Positions 7,950-16,065 of a stretch of DNA of 35,427 nucleotides are shown piece by piece; position 1 is the first letter of the stretch; each line of letters starts with the position of its first letter. The notes under the pieces are model-generated. The model did no database searches. It worked only from the letters and a program-made list of their open reading frames with translations, and had not been told where the DNA came from. A program made the position numbers and the translations under genes. Source of the DNA: Dehalococcoidia bacterium (GTDB taxonomy: Bacteria; Chloroflexota; Dehalococcoidia; UBA2979); assembly GCA_023228765.1 (NCBI GenBank), contig JALOAM010000011.1, positions 1 to 35,427 on the forward strand, read 5' to 3'.

Positions 7950-8834
7950 GTGGGCACGCCCGTGATCGGCGTCATCGGTGGCTCGGGCCTCTACGAGATC
8001 GAGGGGCTGACCGAGGCCGAGTGGGTCGAGGTCACTTCGCCGTTCGGAGCGCCGTCTGACCAACTGCTCATCGGTGTGCTGGACGGCACGCGCGTCGTGT
8101 TCCTCCCCCGCCACGGTCGAGGGCATCGCCTGTCCCCGAGCACGATCAACTACCGCGCCAACATTGACGCCCTCAAGCGGCTCGGGGTGACGGACGTGAT
8201 CTCGCTCTCGGCGGTGGGATCGCTCTCCGAGGATGTCGCGCCGGGCACCTTCGTCTTCGTCGACCAGTTCGTGGACCGGACGTTCGACCGCGAGCGCTCC
8301 TTCTTCGGCACGGGATGCGTCGCGCACGTCTCGCTCGCCCTTCCGGTCTGCTCGCGCCTCGGCGATGCGCTCGCAGCGTCCGCAGACGCCCTCGGCGTCA
8401 CGTACCGCCGAGGGGGCGCGTACCTCGCGATCGAGGGGCCGCAGTTCTCGACGCGCGCGGAGTCGGAGGTCTACCGGGAGTGGGGCTGCAGCGTCATCGG
8501 CATGACGAACATGCCGGAGGCGAAGCTCGCGAGGGAGGCGGAGCTCTGCTATGCCACCGTCGCGATGGTGACCGACTACGACGGCTGGCACCCGGACCAC
8601 GACGAGGTTGACGTCGCCACTGTCGTCCGCGTGATGCAGGAGAATGTCGGCCACGCCCGCGACCTCGTGCGGCACGTCGTCCCGAGGATCGCCGGCGCTC
8701 GTCCCGAGCCATGCGAGGCGGGCTGCGACCGCGCGTTGGACGGCGCGATCATGACCGCTCCCGAGGCGCGCGATCCCGAGGTCCTCGCCCGGCTCGATGC
8801 GGTCGCGGGGCGTGTGCTGGGGAGGCCAGCGTGA
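7950..8834 (+). CDS. mtnP: S-methyl-5'-thioadenosine phosphorylase
   Basis: Splits methylthioadenosine with phosphate into adenine and methylthioribose-1-phosphate, in methionine salvage. The 294-residue protein starts with IGVIGGSGLYEIEGL, then has the phosphate-site motif LPRHGRGH, the substrate motif NYRANIDALK, AIEGPQFSTRAESEVYR and GMTNMPEAKLAREAELCY, which is typical of MTAP; purine nucleoside phosphorylases of this family share the fold. I chose the GTG at 7950 because GGAGAGGGAG (7934-7943) lies six bases before it. A GTG at 7932 in the same frame would add six residues but has no site. The stop overlaps the next start (GTGA), so its product adenine can be passed to the APRT made next to it. 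Confidence 0.92.
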   Translation: MGTPVIGVIGGSGLYEIEGLTEAEWVEVTSPFGAPSDQLLIGVLDGTRVVFLPRHGRGHRLSPSTINYRANIDALKRLGVTDVISLSAVGSLSEDVAPGTFVFVDQFVDRTFDRERSFFGTGCVAHVSLALPVCSRLGDALAASADALGVTYRRGGAYLAIEGPQFSTRAESEVYREWGCSVIGMTNMPEAKLAREAELCYATVAMVTDYDGWHPDHDEVDVATVVRVMQENVGHARDLVRHVVPRIAGARPEPCEAGCDRALDGAIMTAPEARDPEVLARLDAVAGRVLGRPA

Positions 8835-9367
8835 GCGATGTTGACCTCAAGGGTCTGATCCGCACGGTCCCGGACCACCCGAGGCCGGGCATCCAGTTCC
8901 GCGACGTCACGACGCTCCTCCAGGACGCCGAGGGCCTCCGCGCCGCCGTCGAGGGCCTCAGCGTCCCGTACCTCGATGCGGGTGTACGCCACGTCGCAGC
9001 CATCGAGGCGCGTGGCTTCATCCTCGGCGGTGCGATCGCGACGCGGGTCGGTGCGGGCTTCGTGCCGGTCAGGAAGCGCGGCAAGCTGCCGTACGCCACC
9101 GTCGGTCTTGACTACGAGCTCGAATACGGCGTCGACCGCGTGGAGATGCACCAGGACTCCGTCACCCGCGGCGACCGCGTCCTCCTCGTGGACGACCTCA
9201 TCGCCACGGGTGGCACCGCCCTCGCCGCCCTCGGACTGATCGAGGCCCTCGGCGGGCACGTGGTCGGCGTCGCCGCGATCATCGACCTTCCCGACCTCGG
9301 CGGTTCCGCCCGTATCCGCGACCGCGGTTACGACGTACATACGCTCTGCTCCTTCGAAGGCGACTGA
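8831..9367 (+). CDS. apt: Adenine phosphoribosyltransferase
   Basis: Converts adenine and PRPP to AMP. It is 178 residues from the GTG at 8831, which overlaps the mtnP stop by four bases. Family features: DHPRPGIQFRDVTTLL near the start, IEARGFILGGAIA, VPVRKRGKLPY, and the PRPP-binding loop VLLVDDLIATGGTALAAL. Length is normal for APRT. Pairing with mtnP makes a direct route methylthioadenosine to adenine to AMP. The frame is open upstream inside mtnP but the family N-terminus begins at the chosen start. Confidence 0.95.
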   Translation: MSDVDLKGLIRTVPDHPRPGIQFRDVTTLLQDAEGLRAAVEGLSVPYLDAGVRHVAAIEARGFILGGAIATRVGAGFVPVRKRGKLPYATVGLDYELEYGVDRVEMHQDSVTRGDRVLLVDDLIATGGTALAALGLIEALGGHVVGVAAIIDLPDLGGSARIRDRGYDVHTLCSFEGD

Positions 9368-9383
9368 CACTCGGGAGACCACA

Positions 9384-10868
9384 ATGGCGGGCACCATCCT
9401 CGCGCTGGACCAGGGCACCACCTCCTCGCGCGCGATCGTGTTCGACGACCGGGGCGCCGTCCTCGGCTTCGCGCAGCACGAGTACCCGCAGCACTTCCCG
9501 CAGCCCGGCTGGGTGGAGCATGACCCGCGCGAGATCTGGGAGTCGCAACTCCTCGCGGCGCGCGAAGCCCTCGCCCGGTCCGGCGTGAGGGCTGACCAGC
9601 TCGCCGCGGTCGGCATCACCAACCAGCGCGAGACCGCGCTCGTCTGGGACCGCGCCACGGGCGAGCCGATCTACCCCGCGATCGTGTGGCAGTCCCGGCA
9701 GACCGCCGAGGTCTGCGCGGACTGGCGCGCTCGAGGCCTCTCGGAGCGTGTCGCCGCGGCCACCGGCCTCGTGATCGATGCGTACTTCTCCGCCTCGAAG
9801 GTGCGGTGGATCCTCGATGCGGTGCCCGACGCGCAGGAGCGCGCGGAGCGAGGTGAGCTGGCCGTTGGCACGGTGGACACCTGGCTGATCTGGCGACTCA
9901 CCGGCGGCGCGCACCTGACCGACGAGACCAACGCTTCCCGCACGATGCTCTACGACATCCACGCCCGAGGCTGGTCCAGCGCGCTCCTCGACGAGTTCGG
10001 GATTCCCGCGGCACTACTGCCGGAGGTGCTGCCCTCCTCCGCCGACTTCGGCGCGACGCTGCCGGAGCACCTCGGCGCGGCGGTGTCGATCCGAGGGGTG
10101 GCGGGCGACCAGCAGGCGGCGCTGTTCGGGCAGGGCTGCGTCGCACCCGGCGACGCGAAGAACACGTATGGCACCGGCTGCTTCCTGCTCGCCCACACCG
10201 GACCGAGCGCCCCTCGCTCCGAGCATGGCCTGCTGGGGACGGTGGCCGCCTCCGCGGACGGCCCCTGCTTCGCCCTCGAAGGCTCGGTCTTCGTCGCCGG
10301 CGCCGCGGTGCAGTGGCTCCGCGACGGCCTGGGCCTGATCGCGACGGCGGAGGAGACCGAGGCGCTCGCGCGGTCGGTGCCGGACACCGGCGGCGCCTAC
10401 CTCGTGCCGGCGTTCGCCGGCCTCGGCGCGCCGTACTGGGACGAGGGCGCGCGCGGCGCGCTCGTCGGGCTTACGCGCGGGACGGAGCGGGCGCACGTCG
10501 TCCGCGCGACGATCGAGGCGATCGCCTACCAGTCGCGTGACCTCGTCGAGTGCGTGCAGGCCGACACGGGGCGCCCGCTCGCCGCGCTGCGTGTCGACGG
10601 CGGTGCGTCCAGGAACGCGTTCCTCATGCAGTTCCAGGCTGACATCCTCGGCATCCCCGTCCACCGGCCGAAGAACCTGGAGGTCACCGCCCTGGGCGCC
10701 GCCGGGCTTGCCGGGATCGGCGCGGGCGTGTGGGCGGACGCGCGCGAGTTCGCCGAGGCCACCTCTGCCGACCTCGACGTGTTCGAGCCGCAGATGCCCG
10801 AGGCCCAGCGCTCCGAGCGGGTCGAGGGCTGGCGCGCCGCGGTCGCGCGTACGCGCTCCTCCTTCTGA
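9384..10868 (+). CDS. glpK: Glycerol kinase
   Basis: Phosphorylates glycerol to glycerol-3-phosphate with ATP. The 494 residues match the FGGY kinase family throughout: N-terminal phosphate loop LALDQGTTSSRAIVFD, GITNQRETALVWDR, WLIWRLTGG, the second-domain motif IRGVAGDQQAALFGQG, YGTGCFLL, and the signature FAGLGAPYWDEGARGALVGL. Length matches typical GlpK. It begins 16 bases after apt with GGGAG before the ATG and is likely in the same transcript. No glpF or glpD is in the window, so the link to the purine genes is positional only. Only eight bases separate it from the convergent DUF1989 gene. Confidence 0.96.
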   Translation: MAGTILALDQGTTSSRAIVFDDRGAVLGFAQHEYPQHFPQPGWVEHDPREIWESQLLAAREALARSGVRADQLAAVGITNQRETALVWDRATGEPIYPAIVWQSRQTAEVCADWRARGLSERVAAATGLVIDAYFSASKVRWILDAVPDAQERAERGELAVGTVDTWLIWRLTGGAHLTDETNASRTMLYDIHARGWSSALLDEFGIPAALLPEVLPSSADFGATLPEHLGAAVSIRGVAGDQQAALFGQGCVAPGDAKNTYGTGCFLLAHTGPSAPRSEHGLLGTVAASADGPCFALEGSVFVAGAAVQWLRDGLGLIATAEETEALARSVPDTGGAYLVPAFAGLGAPYWDEGARGALVGLTRGTERAHVVRATIEAIAYQSRDLVECVQADTGRPLAALRVDGGASRNAFLMQFQADILGIPVHRPKNLEVTALGAAGLAGIGAGVWADAREFAEATSADLDVFEPQMPEAQRSERVEGWRAAVARTRSSF

Positions 10869-10876
10869 CCCGAACC

Positions 10877-11479
10877 TCACTCCCCTCGGCGGACGCTCAC
10901 CTCGATGGGGCCGAAGGAGCCGTTGTTGGTGAGCTCGGCGGAGCAGGCGGTCACGCCCACCACGAGATCCATCTCCGCGCGGAACTCGATGAAGTCGCCG
11001 GGCTTCGAGGATGGCGGGTCGATCCGGAGGTCGCCGGAGGGGAGCACCTGCACGTTCATGAAGCAGTTGAACGCCGTGGGTACCTGGTCTGGCTCGATCC
11101 CGTACGCCGCGAGGGCGCCCGCGAGGTTCATGAAGCAGGAGGGGTGTTCGCCCTCGAAGCCGTAGAGGCGCTGGAACATCTCGGGGCTGCACGGCGCGAG
11201 GAGGAAGTCGTGCCGCCCCACGGGGTCGAGGGTGATCGTGAGCATGGGGTTGCTGCGGTTCGAGAAGAGCGTGTGACCCTCGGTGAGGAGGATGGTGTTG
11301 GCGTAGTCGATCGTGCGGCCGGAGGAGAGCCACTCGCGGGTGTCGTCACGGGCGAAGGCGGTGAGGTCGGACACCTGCTCCCCGTCGGGGTCGGTGACCC
11401 GGAGGATGTCGCCGGCGCGTACCTCGAAGGCCGTGCCGTGCTGAGGCTCGATGTGCCGCTCGAGGATCACGTCGTCCAT
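10877..11479 (-). CDS. DUF1989 (urea carboxylase-associated family) protein
   Basis: 200-residue protein of the family that includes the urea-amidolyase-associated proteins and the carboxyguanidine deiminase subunits CgiA/CgiB. Recognisable features are the beta-rich N-terminus RVTDPDGEQVSDLTAF, SNRSNPMLTI, the cysteine motifs CSPEMFQRLYG and HPSCFMNLAGAL, FNCFMNVQVLPSGDL, and the C-terminal DLVVGVTACSAELTNN. The paired Cys/His residues are likely a metal or catalytic site. It follows the FPC/CPF-type gene by 40 bases on the same strand. No urea or guanidine carboxylase is seen here, so a substrate cannot be named; nitrogen-rich small molecules of the guanidine/urea type are the reasonable guess from the family. 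Confidence 0.85.
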   Translation of the reverse strand: MDDVILERHIEPQHGTAFEVRAGDILRVTDPDGEQVSDLTAFARDDTREWLSSGRTIDYANTILLTEGHTLFSNRSNPMLTITLDPVGRHDFLLAPCSPEMFQRLYGFEGEHPSCFMNLAGALAAYGIEPDQVPTAFNCFMNVQVLPSGDLRIDPPSSKPGDFIEFRAEMDLVVGVTACSAELTNNGSFGPIEVSVRRGE

Positions 11480-11519
11480 GGTTGGCCTTCCTCCTCCGTG
11501 CTCAGTCGGACCTCAGTGC

Positions 11520-12269
11520 TCACTCGAAGTGGACGGGGCAACGCCAGTCGTCCTCGACCGGGCGGCCCGAGTACTGTCGGGCCTCCGTGTGCGCGCCGAA
11601 GTCCGCGAGGTTGGGGTTCAGGTCGCCCTCCAGGTGCAGGTCGCGCTCGCGCACGGTGGCCTGCAGACGCGCGAAGCGGCCATCGTCGCGGAGGCGCTCA
11701 AACTGGGCGTGCGGGTTGAACGCCAGCGTGGGCCACGGGAAGCGGCGTCCCCACCGCGTGCCGGTGGGCGACAGGCCCACGATGAAGAACGCCTCCCCGC
11801 CGAAGCTGAAGGAGAACCGGCCATCTTCGGGGTCCGCGCTCACGGTCGGATCCCACGGCTCGGTGTCCACCTCGTGCAGTCGGTGGAGCTGAGCCCAGAG
11901 CAGCTGCTCGAACTCCTCGGGCGTGCCGGCCTTGGGCGCCTCGAAGGAGGCGATGAACGTCGTGAACTCGCCACCCATCTCTGCCTCGTCGCGGGCGAAC
12001 CGTACGAGGTCGCGCGCCAGGCCGGATGTCGCGCCCTCGGAGTCCAGCTCGTCGTAAAAGGCGAAGCGGTAGGTGCCCCGGTTGAGCGCCGAGCGTGCGC
12101 CGACGCACGGGAACTCCGGGTCGAGCACGACCGCACGGAGGGCGCCATGCACGCTCTCCGCGAGCTTCGTCGGCGGCCCGTCGATCCCGACGAGCGCGCC
12201 ATCCTCCCAGCGGCTGTACGAACCGGGCTCGCCGGTTGCGTGAGGATCTGAGGTCTCCGTCGGTTGCAC
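11520..12269 (-). CDS. FPC/CPF motif protein, YqcI/YcgG family (GntA-like putative haem-dependent N-hydroxylase)
   Basis: 249-residue protein of the YqcI/YcgG family, whose characterised member GntA is a haem-dependent N-hydroxylase of a guanidine-containing guanitoxin precursor. The signatures are in the usual order: FPC (53-55) in EFPCVGARSALNRGTYRFAF, FPWPTLAFNPHAQFERLR (177-194), DFGAHTEARQYSGR (223-236), and the C-terminal W242-x-CP (244-245), here CPVHF instead of CPF. The start is GTG at 12269, five bases after an AGGAGG site; the longer reading upstream has no site and no family similarity. It forms a two-gene unit with the DUF1989 gene. Enzyme activity on any given substrate is inference. 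Confidence 0.82.
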   Translation of the reverse strand: MQPTETSDPHATGEPGSYSRWEDGALVGIDGPPTKLAESVHGALRAVVLDPEFPCVGARSALNRGTYRFAFYDELDSEGATSGLARDLVRFARDEAEMGGEFTTFIASFEAPKAGTPEEFEQLLWAQLHRLHEVDTEPWDPTVSADPEDGRFSFSFGGEAFFIVGLSPTGTRWGRRFPWPTLAFNPHAQFERLRDDGRFARLQATVRERDLHLEGDLNPNLADFGAHTEARQYSGRPVEDDWRCPVHFE

Positions 12270-12426
12270 TCTGCCTCCTTCCGAGGCCGAGTCGACGCCC
12301 CTGAACTTCGAGGCTTCCAACGTACGGACGAGGCCGAGAGCGAGGCGGGATACGGGCAGTGCTTCGCCTCGCAAATTCAGAGCAAACCGGTGCCGCGCCC
12401 GTCCGGATATGGGCGGCCGCCCTCGA

Positions 12427-13389
12427 TCAGCGCGCCTGACGCAGGCTCGTGGTTGAATGCGCCGCCCGAGGCAGCACGCCTCCTCGATAGCGCACGCCGC
12501 CCCACCGGAGTCGCTGCCAGACGGCAAGCCACGAACACACCCCACGTTCGAGGAGCCACAACAGCGCGAGGAACGAGGCGATGGCGGGGAAGTACCGCCG
12601 GCCGCCGCTCCGGCGTCGACCTACCTCGGCGAGCGCGGTGACGAGGAGGGCAGCCGGGAGGAGCGCCCTCGCGCGGTCCGTGAGCAGGAGGAACGCGATC
12701 GCCGGCACCAGCGCGAGCTGCGCGACGAGCAGGGGCGGGCGGGCGAACTCGTCGTATGCCTGGCGGACGCGCTGCGACCAGAAGTGGCGTGCCGTGGGCG
12801 GCAGGCGGCGCACGTACAGGTCCAGCGGTACGGCCTGCAGGCCGCCCGCGGCCTTCACGGTGCGACACAGCTCCAGGTTCTCGAAGAGGACGTCGCCGTC
12901 GTAGTAGCGCACGAGGTTGCGGCGCAGTCCGAGCGTCCCGGGCCAGTCGCCGCCAAACGCGCGGTTCAGCAGCGTCCGTCCGGTATCCCATTGCGCGTGC
13001 CACGGACGGGGCTCGAAGTAGTTCTGCGGCCGGACGACGTCGACGTCCTCCAGCAGTGCGAGCACGCGCCGGAGGCTCGCCTCGTCGTAGCGCACGTCGT
13101 CATCGCCGATGACTACCCGGTCGTGCGAGGCGTGCCGGAGGCCGGTGTTCACGCCCCAGGCCTTGCCGTTCACGCTCCTCAGGTCCGGGTCGGGCGGCAG
13201 GTGGCGGATGCCCCCGGGCCACCTCGCGCGGTGCTGCGCGAAGACGTGTGGCGGTGACCCGTCCACGACGAGGACCTCCATCCACCGCGACAGCCACGCG
13301 AGGTAGATCGAGAGGCCGTCCTCCTCCTCCCCAGTGGTGTCCCGGCGGATCGGGAGGATGTACGTGCCATCGAGGTGTTCAACCACCAC
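12427..13389 (-). CDS. Family 2-like glycosyltransferase with C-terminal membrane segments
   Basis: About 320 residues. The N-terminal half has a GT-A-like fold: YILPIRRD, LVVDGSPP, GKAWGVNTGLRHASHDRVVIGDDDVRYD with an Asp cluster at 96-98 that would bind metal and sugar nucleotide, and a QxxRW-like stretch FWSQRVRQAYDEF. The C-terminal part has about three hydrophobic segments (PLLVAQLALVPAIAFLLL, LLPAALLVTALAEV, AIASFLALLWLLERG), so it acts at the membrane inner face. The start is one of two adjacent GTG codons (13389 or 13386), inside the last codons of the methyltransferase gene, so the two are translationally coupled. The first beta strand of the usual GT2 fold is short. Substrate unknown. 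The 157 bases after it (12270-12426) hold nothing I recognise. Confidence 0.78.
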   Translation of the reverse strand: MVVEHLDGTYILPIRRDTTGEEEDGLSIYLAWLSRWMEVLVVDGSPPHVFAQHRARWPGGIRHLPPDPDLRSVNGKAWGVNTGLRHASHDRVVIGDDDVRYDEASLRRVLALLEDVDVVRPQNYFEPRPWHAQWDTGRTLLNRAFGGDWPGTLGLRRNLVRYYDGDVLFENLELCRTVKAAGGLQAVPLDLYVRRLPPTARHFWSQRVRQAYDEFARPPLLVAQLALVPAIAFLLLTDRARALLPAALLVTALAEVGRRRSGGRRYFPAIASFLALLWLLERGVCSWLAVWQRLRWGGVRYRGGVLPRAAHSTTSLRQAR

Positions 13390-14236
13390 GAGCGTTGGTC
13401 TCCGGCACTCGCCCGACCGCCAGTACCTGCAGCTCGCTGGCGGTGAAGTCCGGGCGTCGCACGAACGCGAGCGCGCCCTCCGGGTCGGAGAGTCCATGCC
13501 AGGCGTCGAGGTCCTCGGACGGGACGCCCTTCTCCTCGGCGAGGGCAGCGAGGTAGGGGAGCCACGCCGACCAGAGGCGGAGCGCGGCACCCTCCAGCGG
13601 GCCGGCGTAGTCGATCGGGAAGGTGCGCTGGCTGGTCGCCTCGAGTCCCGCGCGATGCAGCCACCCGCGCAGCGCCCGCCCTCGGATGGATCCCACGGAC
13701 TCCGCGGTCACGGGCGGCACCGTCACGCACGCCTCGGCGAGGTGAGGGCCGAGGAACGGGCTGCCCGGCGCGATGCGGAGGGCCGACATGTCCACGTCCT
13801 TCACCGCCACCAATCCCCCCGGCCGCGCGATGCGCACCGCCTCCGCGAGGAGCACGGTGAGCCCGTCGTCGTCGAAGTACTGCGTGAGGTTCGCGCTCCA
13901 GACCGCGTCGAACGTGGCGTCGCGGAACGGCAGCGCGATGGCGCTCCCCGCCACTGCCGGCGCGAAGGCGTCCCGTGTGGCACCGAAGCGCACGTTCTCC
14001 TCGTCGAGGTCGACCGCGACGACCTCCCCCTCCGGGCCGACGGCCTCGCGGAGGAGCGGCGTGAAGATCCCCGTCCCCGACCCCAGGTCGAGCACGCGCC
14101 ACCCGCGCTCGAAGCCTGCCGCGGCGACCATCGCGGCGTAGGCCTCGCGGCACGCCTGGAAGTGGTCGTCCAGCCACCCACCAGCGCTGAGGACCGTGCC
14201 CGAAGCGGAACTCCGGGTCGTGTCAGTGGCGGTCAT
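13379..14236 (-). CDS. Class I SAM-dependent methyltransferase
   Basis: 285-residue protein with a Rossmann-type methyltransferase domain: motif I VLDLGSGTGIFTPLL (48-62), acidic residue of strand 2 in VVAVDLDEEN, PFRDATFDAVWSANLTQYF for motif II/IV, and RPGGLVAVKDVD after it. The C-terminal 120 residues are family-specific. The frame stays open far upstream, but the domain starts correctly at the ATG at 14236. No Shine-Dalgarno is seen there; TACGCT seven bases before could be a -10 for a leaderless transcript, which is speculative. It overlaps the glycosyltransferase start, suggesting the pair modifies the same glycan or glycolipid. Substrate unknown. Confidence 0.85.
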   Translation of the reverse strand: MTATDTTRSSASGTVLSAGGWLDDHFQACREAYAAMVAAAGFERGWRVLDLGSGTGIFTPLLREAVGPEGEVVAVDLDEENVRFGATRDAFAPAVAGSAIALPFRDATFDAVWSANLTQYFDDDGLTVLLAEAVRIARPGGLVAVKDVDMSALRIAPGSPFLGPHLAEACVTVPPVTAESVGSIRGRALRGWLHRAGLEATSQRTFPIDYAGPLEGAALRLWSAWLPYLAALAEEKGVPSEDLDAWHGLSDPEGALAFVRRPDFTASELQVLAVGRVPETNARGG

Positions 14237-14328
14237 GTATCGAGCGTACGAGTGGTCGTGATCGCCCGGCGTCGCGCGAACGTCGCATCTTCGGGCGGTC
14301 TGCTGACTTCTTCGCAACGAGGGGGCGT

Positions 14329-14363
14329 CTCCTCGGGAACTACTGTCGAGGAGCGGGCGTTCA
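14329..14363 (+). promoter_or_regulatory. Possible ECF-sigma promoter with overlapping dyad
   Basis: GGGAAC (14335-14340), 17 bases, then CGTTCA (14358-14363) resembles GGAAC/CGTT promoters of extracytoplasmic-function sigma factors. A perfect inverted repeat CTCCTCG (14329-14335) / CGAGGAG (14347-14353) overlaps it. It lies 46 bases before the secreted-protein start. Both are pattern matches only. Confidence 0.35.
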
Positions 14364-14408
14364 GCTAGCAGGGTCGGTACGCACGCAACGACTTCGAGAG
14401 GGAGACCC

Positions 14409-15221
14409 ATGGACCGATGGAGTAGACGACTGACACGAGGGCTAGCGGTCGCCCTCGGCGGAGCGATGCTGGGCGTCGCCGCCCTCAGCCCCGCCGCCGC
14501 GCAGGAGGCCCCACTGAACCCCGCGCCGACGCACCTCGACATCACCGTGACCGCCGAGGTCCTTGAGTCGAACGCCCCGATCGAGGTGGAGACGACCGAC
14601 GTCACCACGCCGGCGGACCTGTACGCCCATGGCGTCATCGTGACGTGGACGGGTACCCAGGACGCCGTCCTGGGCGACGAGCGCTTCACGCACCACGTCA
14701 CCGCCGAGGCGGGCGAGGGTGACCTCGTGATCGCCGGCCGCGGCTGCGGCGCGAGCTGGTCCGAGCAGGAGCAGGAGGTCATCTTCCCCTGCACGCTCGA
14801 CCTGCGGATCGTCGAAGTCTCGCCGGGTGACTCGCACGAGTACCCCGTCACCATCCACCACGAAGTCGGCCCGCTGACGCTGGAGCCCGGCACCTACGTC
14901 GTCGACCAGGTGATTACCTGGTGGTACCCCGGCGCGGAGGAGGAGCAGCAGCAGTCGACCGTCCGCCTGACCTACCAGGTGGAGGAAGCAGATGACACGG
15001 CTGGCTCGTTCACTCCCGCCCCGGCTGCCTCCGGCGTGACGATCGCCGTGTGGAGCGGCGGCCCGGCGAGCGAGCTGCCGCAGGCGGACTCGTACTGGGT
15101 GACGGTGGACGGCAAGTTCGTGCCGTACGTCCCGGCCTCCCCCGCCTTCGCGAACGCCGCGTTCATGGCGCTGTTCCCGAACGACATCCCCGCCGGCACG
15201 ATGATGCTCATCGTTCGCTAG
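14409..15221 (+). CDS. Secreted protein of unknown function
   Basis: 270 residues. The N-terminus is a classic Sec signal: Arg-rich n-region (MDRWSRRLTRG), hydrophobic core LAVALGGAMLGVAALS and cleavage after AAAQ or SPAAA. The mature part is acidic and beta-rich, probably an Ig-like or similar sandwich (VSPGDSHEYPVTIHHEVGPL). Two cysteines (in GRGCGASW and FPCTLDL) could form a disulphide. The last 55 residues form a separate module, WSGGPASELPQADSYWV...FANAAFMALFPNDIPAG, that I recall as a recurrent C-terminal module in exported Chloroflexota-type proteins. GAGAGGGAG precedes the ATG. A hairpin terminator follows. Role unknown; an envelope or stress function would fit the ECF-like promoter. 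Confidence 0.85.
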   Translation: MDRWSRRLTRGLAVALGGAMLGVAALSPAAAQEAPLNPAPTHLDITVTAEVLESNAPIEVETTDVTTPADLYAHGVIVTWTGTQDAVLGDERFTHHVTAEAGEGDLVIAGRGCGASWSEQEQEVIFPCTLDLRIVEVSPGDSHEYPVTIHHEVGPLTLEPGTYVVDQVITWWYPGAEEEQQQSTVRLTYQVEEADDTAGSFTPAPAASGVTIAVWSGGPASELPQADSYWVTVDGKFVPYVPASPAFANAAFMALFPNDIPAGTMMLIVR

Positions 15222-15264
15222 CCCTCCGGCGCCCCGTGCCCGACTGAGGGCGCACGAGGATCAC

Positions 15265-15290
15265 GAAGGCCCGCCGCCAGGCGGGCCTTC
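15265..15290 (+). terminator. Hairpin terminator after the secreted protein gene
   Basis: A perfect 11-bp stem, GAAGGCCCGCC / GGCGGGCCTTC, with a four-base loop at 15276-15279, followed by TCGCGTG rather than a T-tract. It lies 44 bases after the stop. Confidence 0.75.
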
Positions 15291-15343
15291 TCGCGTGCCA
15301 CCGACCGAGGGCGGTCGCGACGCCCGTGTGGCATCCTCCACGC

Positions 15344-15871
15344 ATGGCACAGCTCGTCGCCCTGCTCCGTGGCGTGAACGTCGGCGGCATCAACATCAAG
15401 ATGGCCGACCTCAAGCGCGTCTTCGAGGACCTGGGCTGCTCGGACGTGCGCACCGTGCTCGCCAGCGGCAACGTCGTCTTCAGCACGGACACCCGCGACC
15501 GCTCCGCCCTCAAGCGCCGCATCGAAGCCGCCCTGTCCGCGGCGTTCGGCTACGAGGCCTGGGTGATCCTCGTCCCCCGCGCCGACCTGAAGCACGTTAT
15601 CGACGGCTACCCCTTCGGCGAGGAGGACGACACCCTGCAGCCCTGGGTCATGTTCCTCGCCGAGCCGGACGTCCTCGCCGACCTCCTCTCGGTGCAGGCC
15701 GACCTCGACCCCGCCGTCGAGCGCCTCCAGGCGGGGGAGGGCGTCCTCTACTGGGAGGTCCAGAAGGGGCAGACCGTGAAGAGCCTCTTCGGTAAGCACT
15801 CCGCGAAGCCGCGTTTCAAGGCCCTCACCACCACCCGCAACATCCGCACCCTCCGCAAGCTCCTCGACTAG
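15344..15871 (+). CDS. DUF1697 family protein
   Basis: 175 residues of the small DUF1697 family, whose function is not known. The family start QLVALLRGVNVGGINIKMAD is followed by LKRVFEDLGCSDVRTVLASG and NVVFSTD, then a second half with WVILVPRADL and YPFGEEDD. The C-terminus KHSAKPRFKALTTTRN with a conserved Thr-Thr-Arg-Asn is typical. The ATG at 15344 gives the usual N-terminus; an in-frame ATG at 15326 would add six residues (MWHPPR) atypical of the family. It stands alone between two hairpins, so it is probably a monocistronic unit. Confidence 0.88.
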   Translation: MAQLVALLRGVNVGGINIKMADLKRVFEDLGCSDVRTVLASGNVVFSTDTRDRSALKRRIEAALSAAFGYEAWVILVPRADLKHVIDGYPFGEEDDTLQPWVMFLAEPDVLADLLSVQADLDPAVERLQAGEGVLYWEVQKGQTVKSLFGKHSAKPRFKALTTTRNIRTLRKLLD

Positions 15872-15899
15872 CCCGCGGCGCGGCGCCTGCCTCGATGAG

Positions 15900-15919
15900 C
15901 CCCTCGTGCCAACGAGGGG
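15900..15919 (+). terminator. Hairpin terminator after the DUF1697 gene
   Basis: CCCCTCGT / ACGAGGGG, a perfect 8-bp stem with loop GCCA, 29 bases after the stop. It separates this gene from the binding-protein operon promoter. Confidence 0.65.
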
Positions 15920-15969
15920 ACTCTCGCCGCGCCTCGATGTTCCATTTGTCAGAACTGGTAAGTCTCGCC

Positions 15970-16020
15970 TTGATCGTGGAGTAAGGCGTATCTATGTTCA
16001 CGACGAAGTCTGATCGTGGA
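15970..16020 (+). promoter_or_regulatory. Promoter and repeated TCGTGRA half-sites ahead of the binding-protein array
   Basis: TTGATC (15970-15975), 17 bases, TATGTT (15993-15998) is a good sigma-70-like promoter in a locally AT-richer stretch. The 10-mer TGATCGTGGA occurs at 15971-15980, overlapping the -35, and again exactly 40 bases later at 16011-16020. Between them TTCACGA (15997-16003) is an inverted half-site. Three TCGTGRA elements around a promoter suggest a dimeric regulator. No Fur, IdeR or DtxR consensus is matched. Confidence 0.5.
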
Positions 16021-16065
16021 ATGAGTTCGTGCTGACTCGTTCGCGCGATCCTCCGAGGAGGCCCC

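Noticed and set aside
13179..14177. 332-codon minus-strand frame across the methyltransferase and glycosyltransferase
   Set aside because: Composed of Arg/Gly repeats with no motif; the real methyltransferase and glycosyltransferase frames explain the region.
14237..14893. N-terminal extension of the methyltransferase frame up to 14893
   Set aside because: It would run antisense through the secreted-protein gene, and the methyltransferase domain is complete from 14236.
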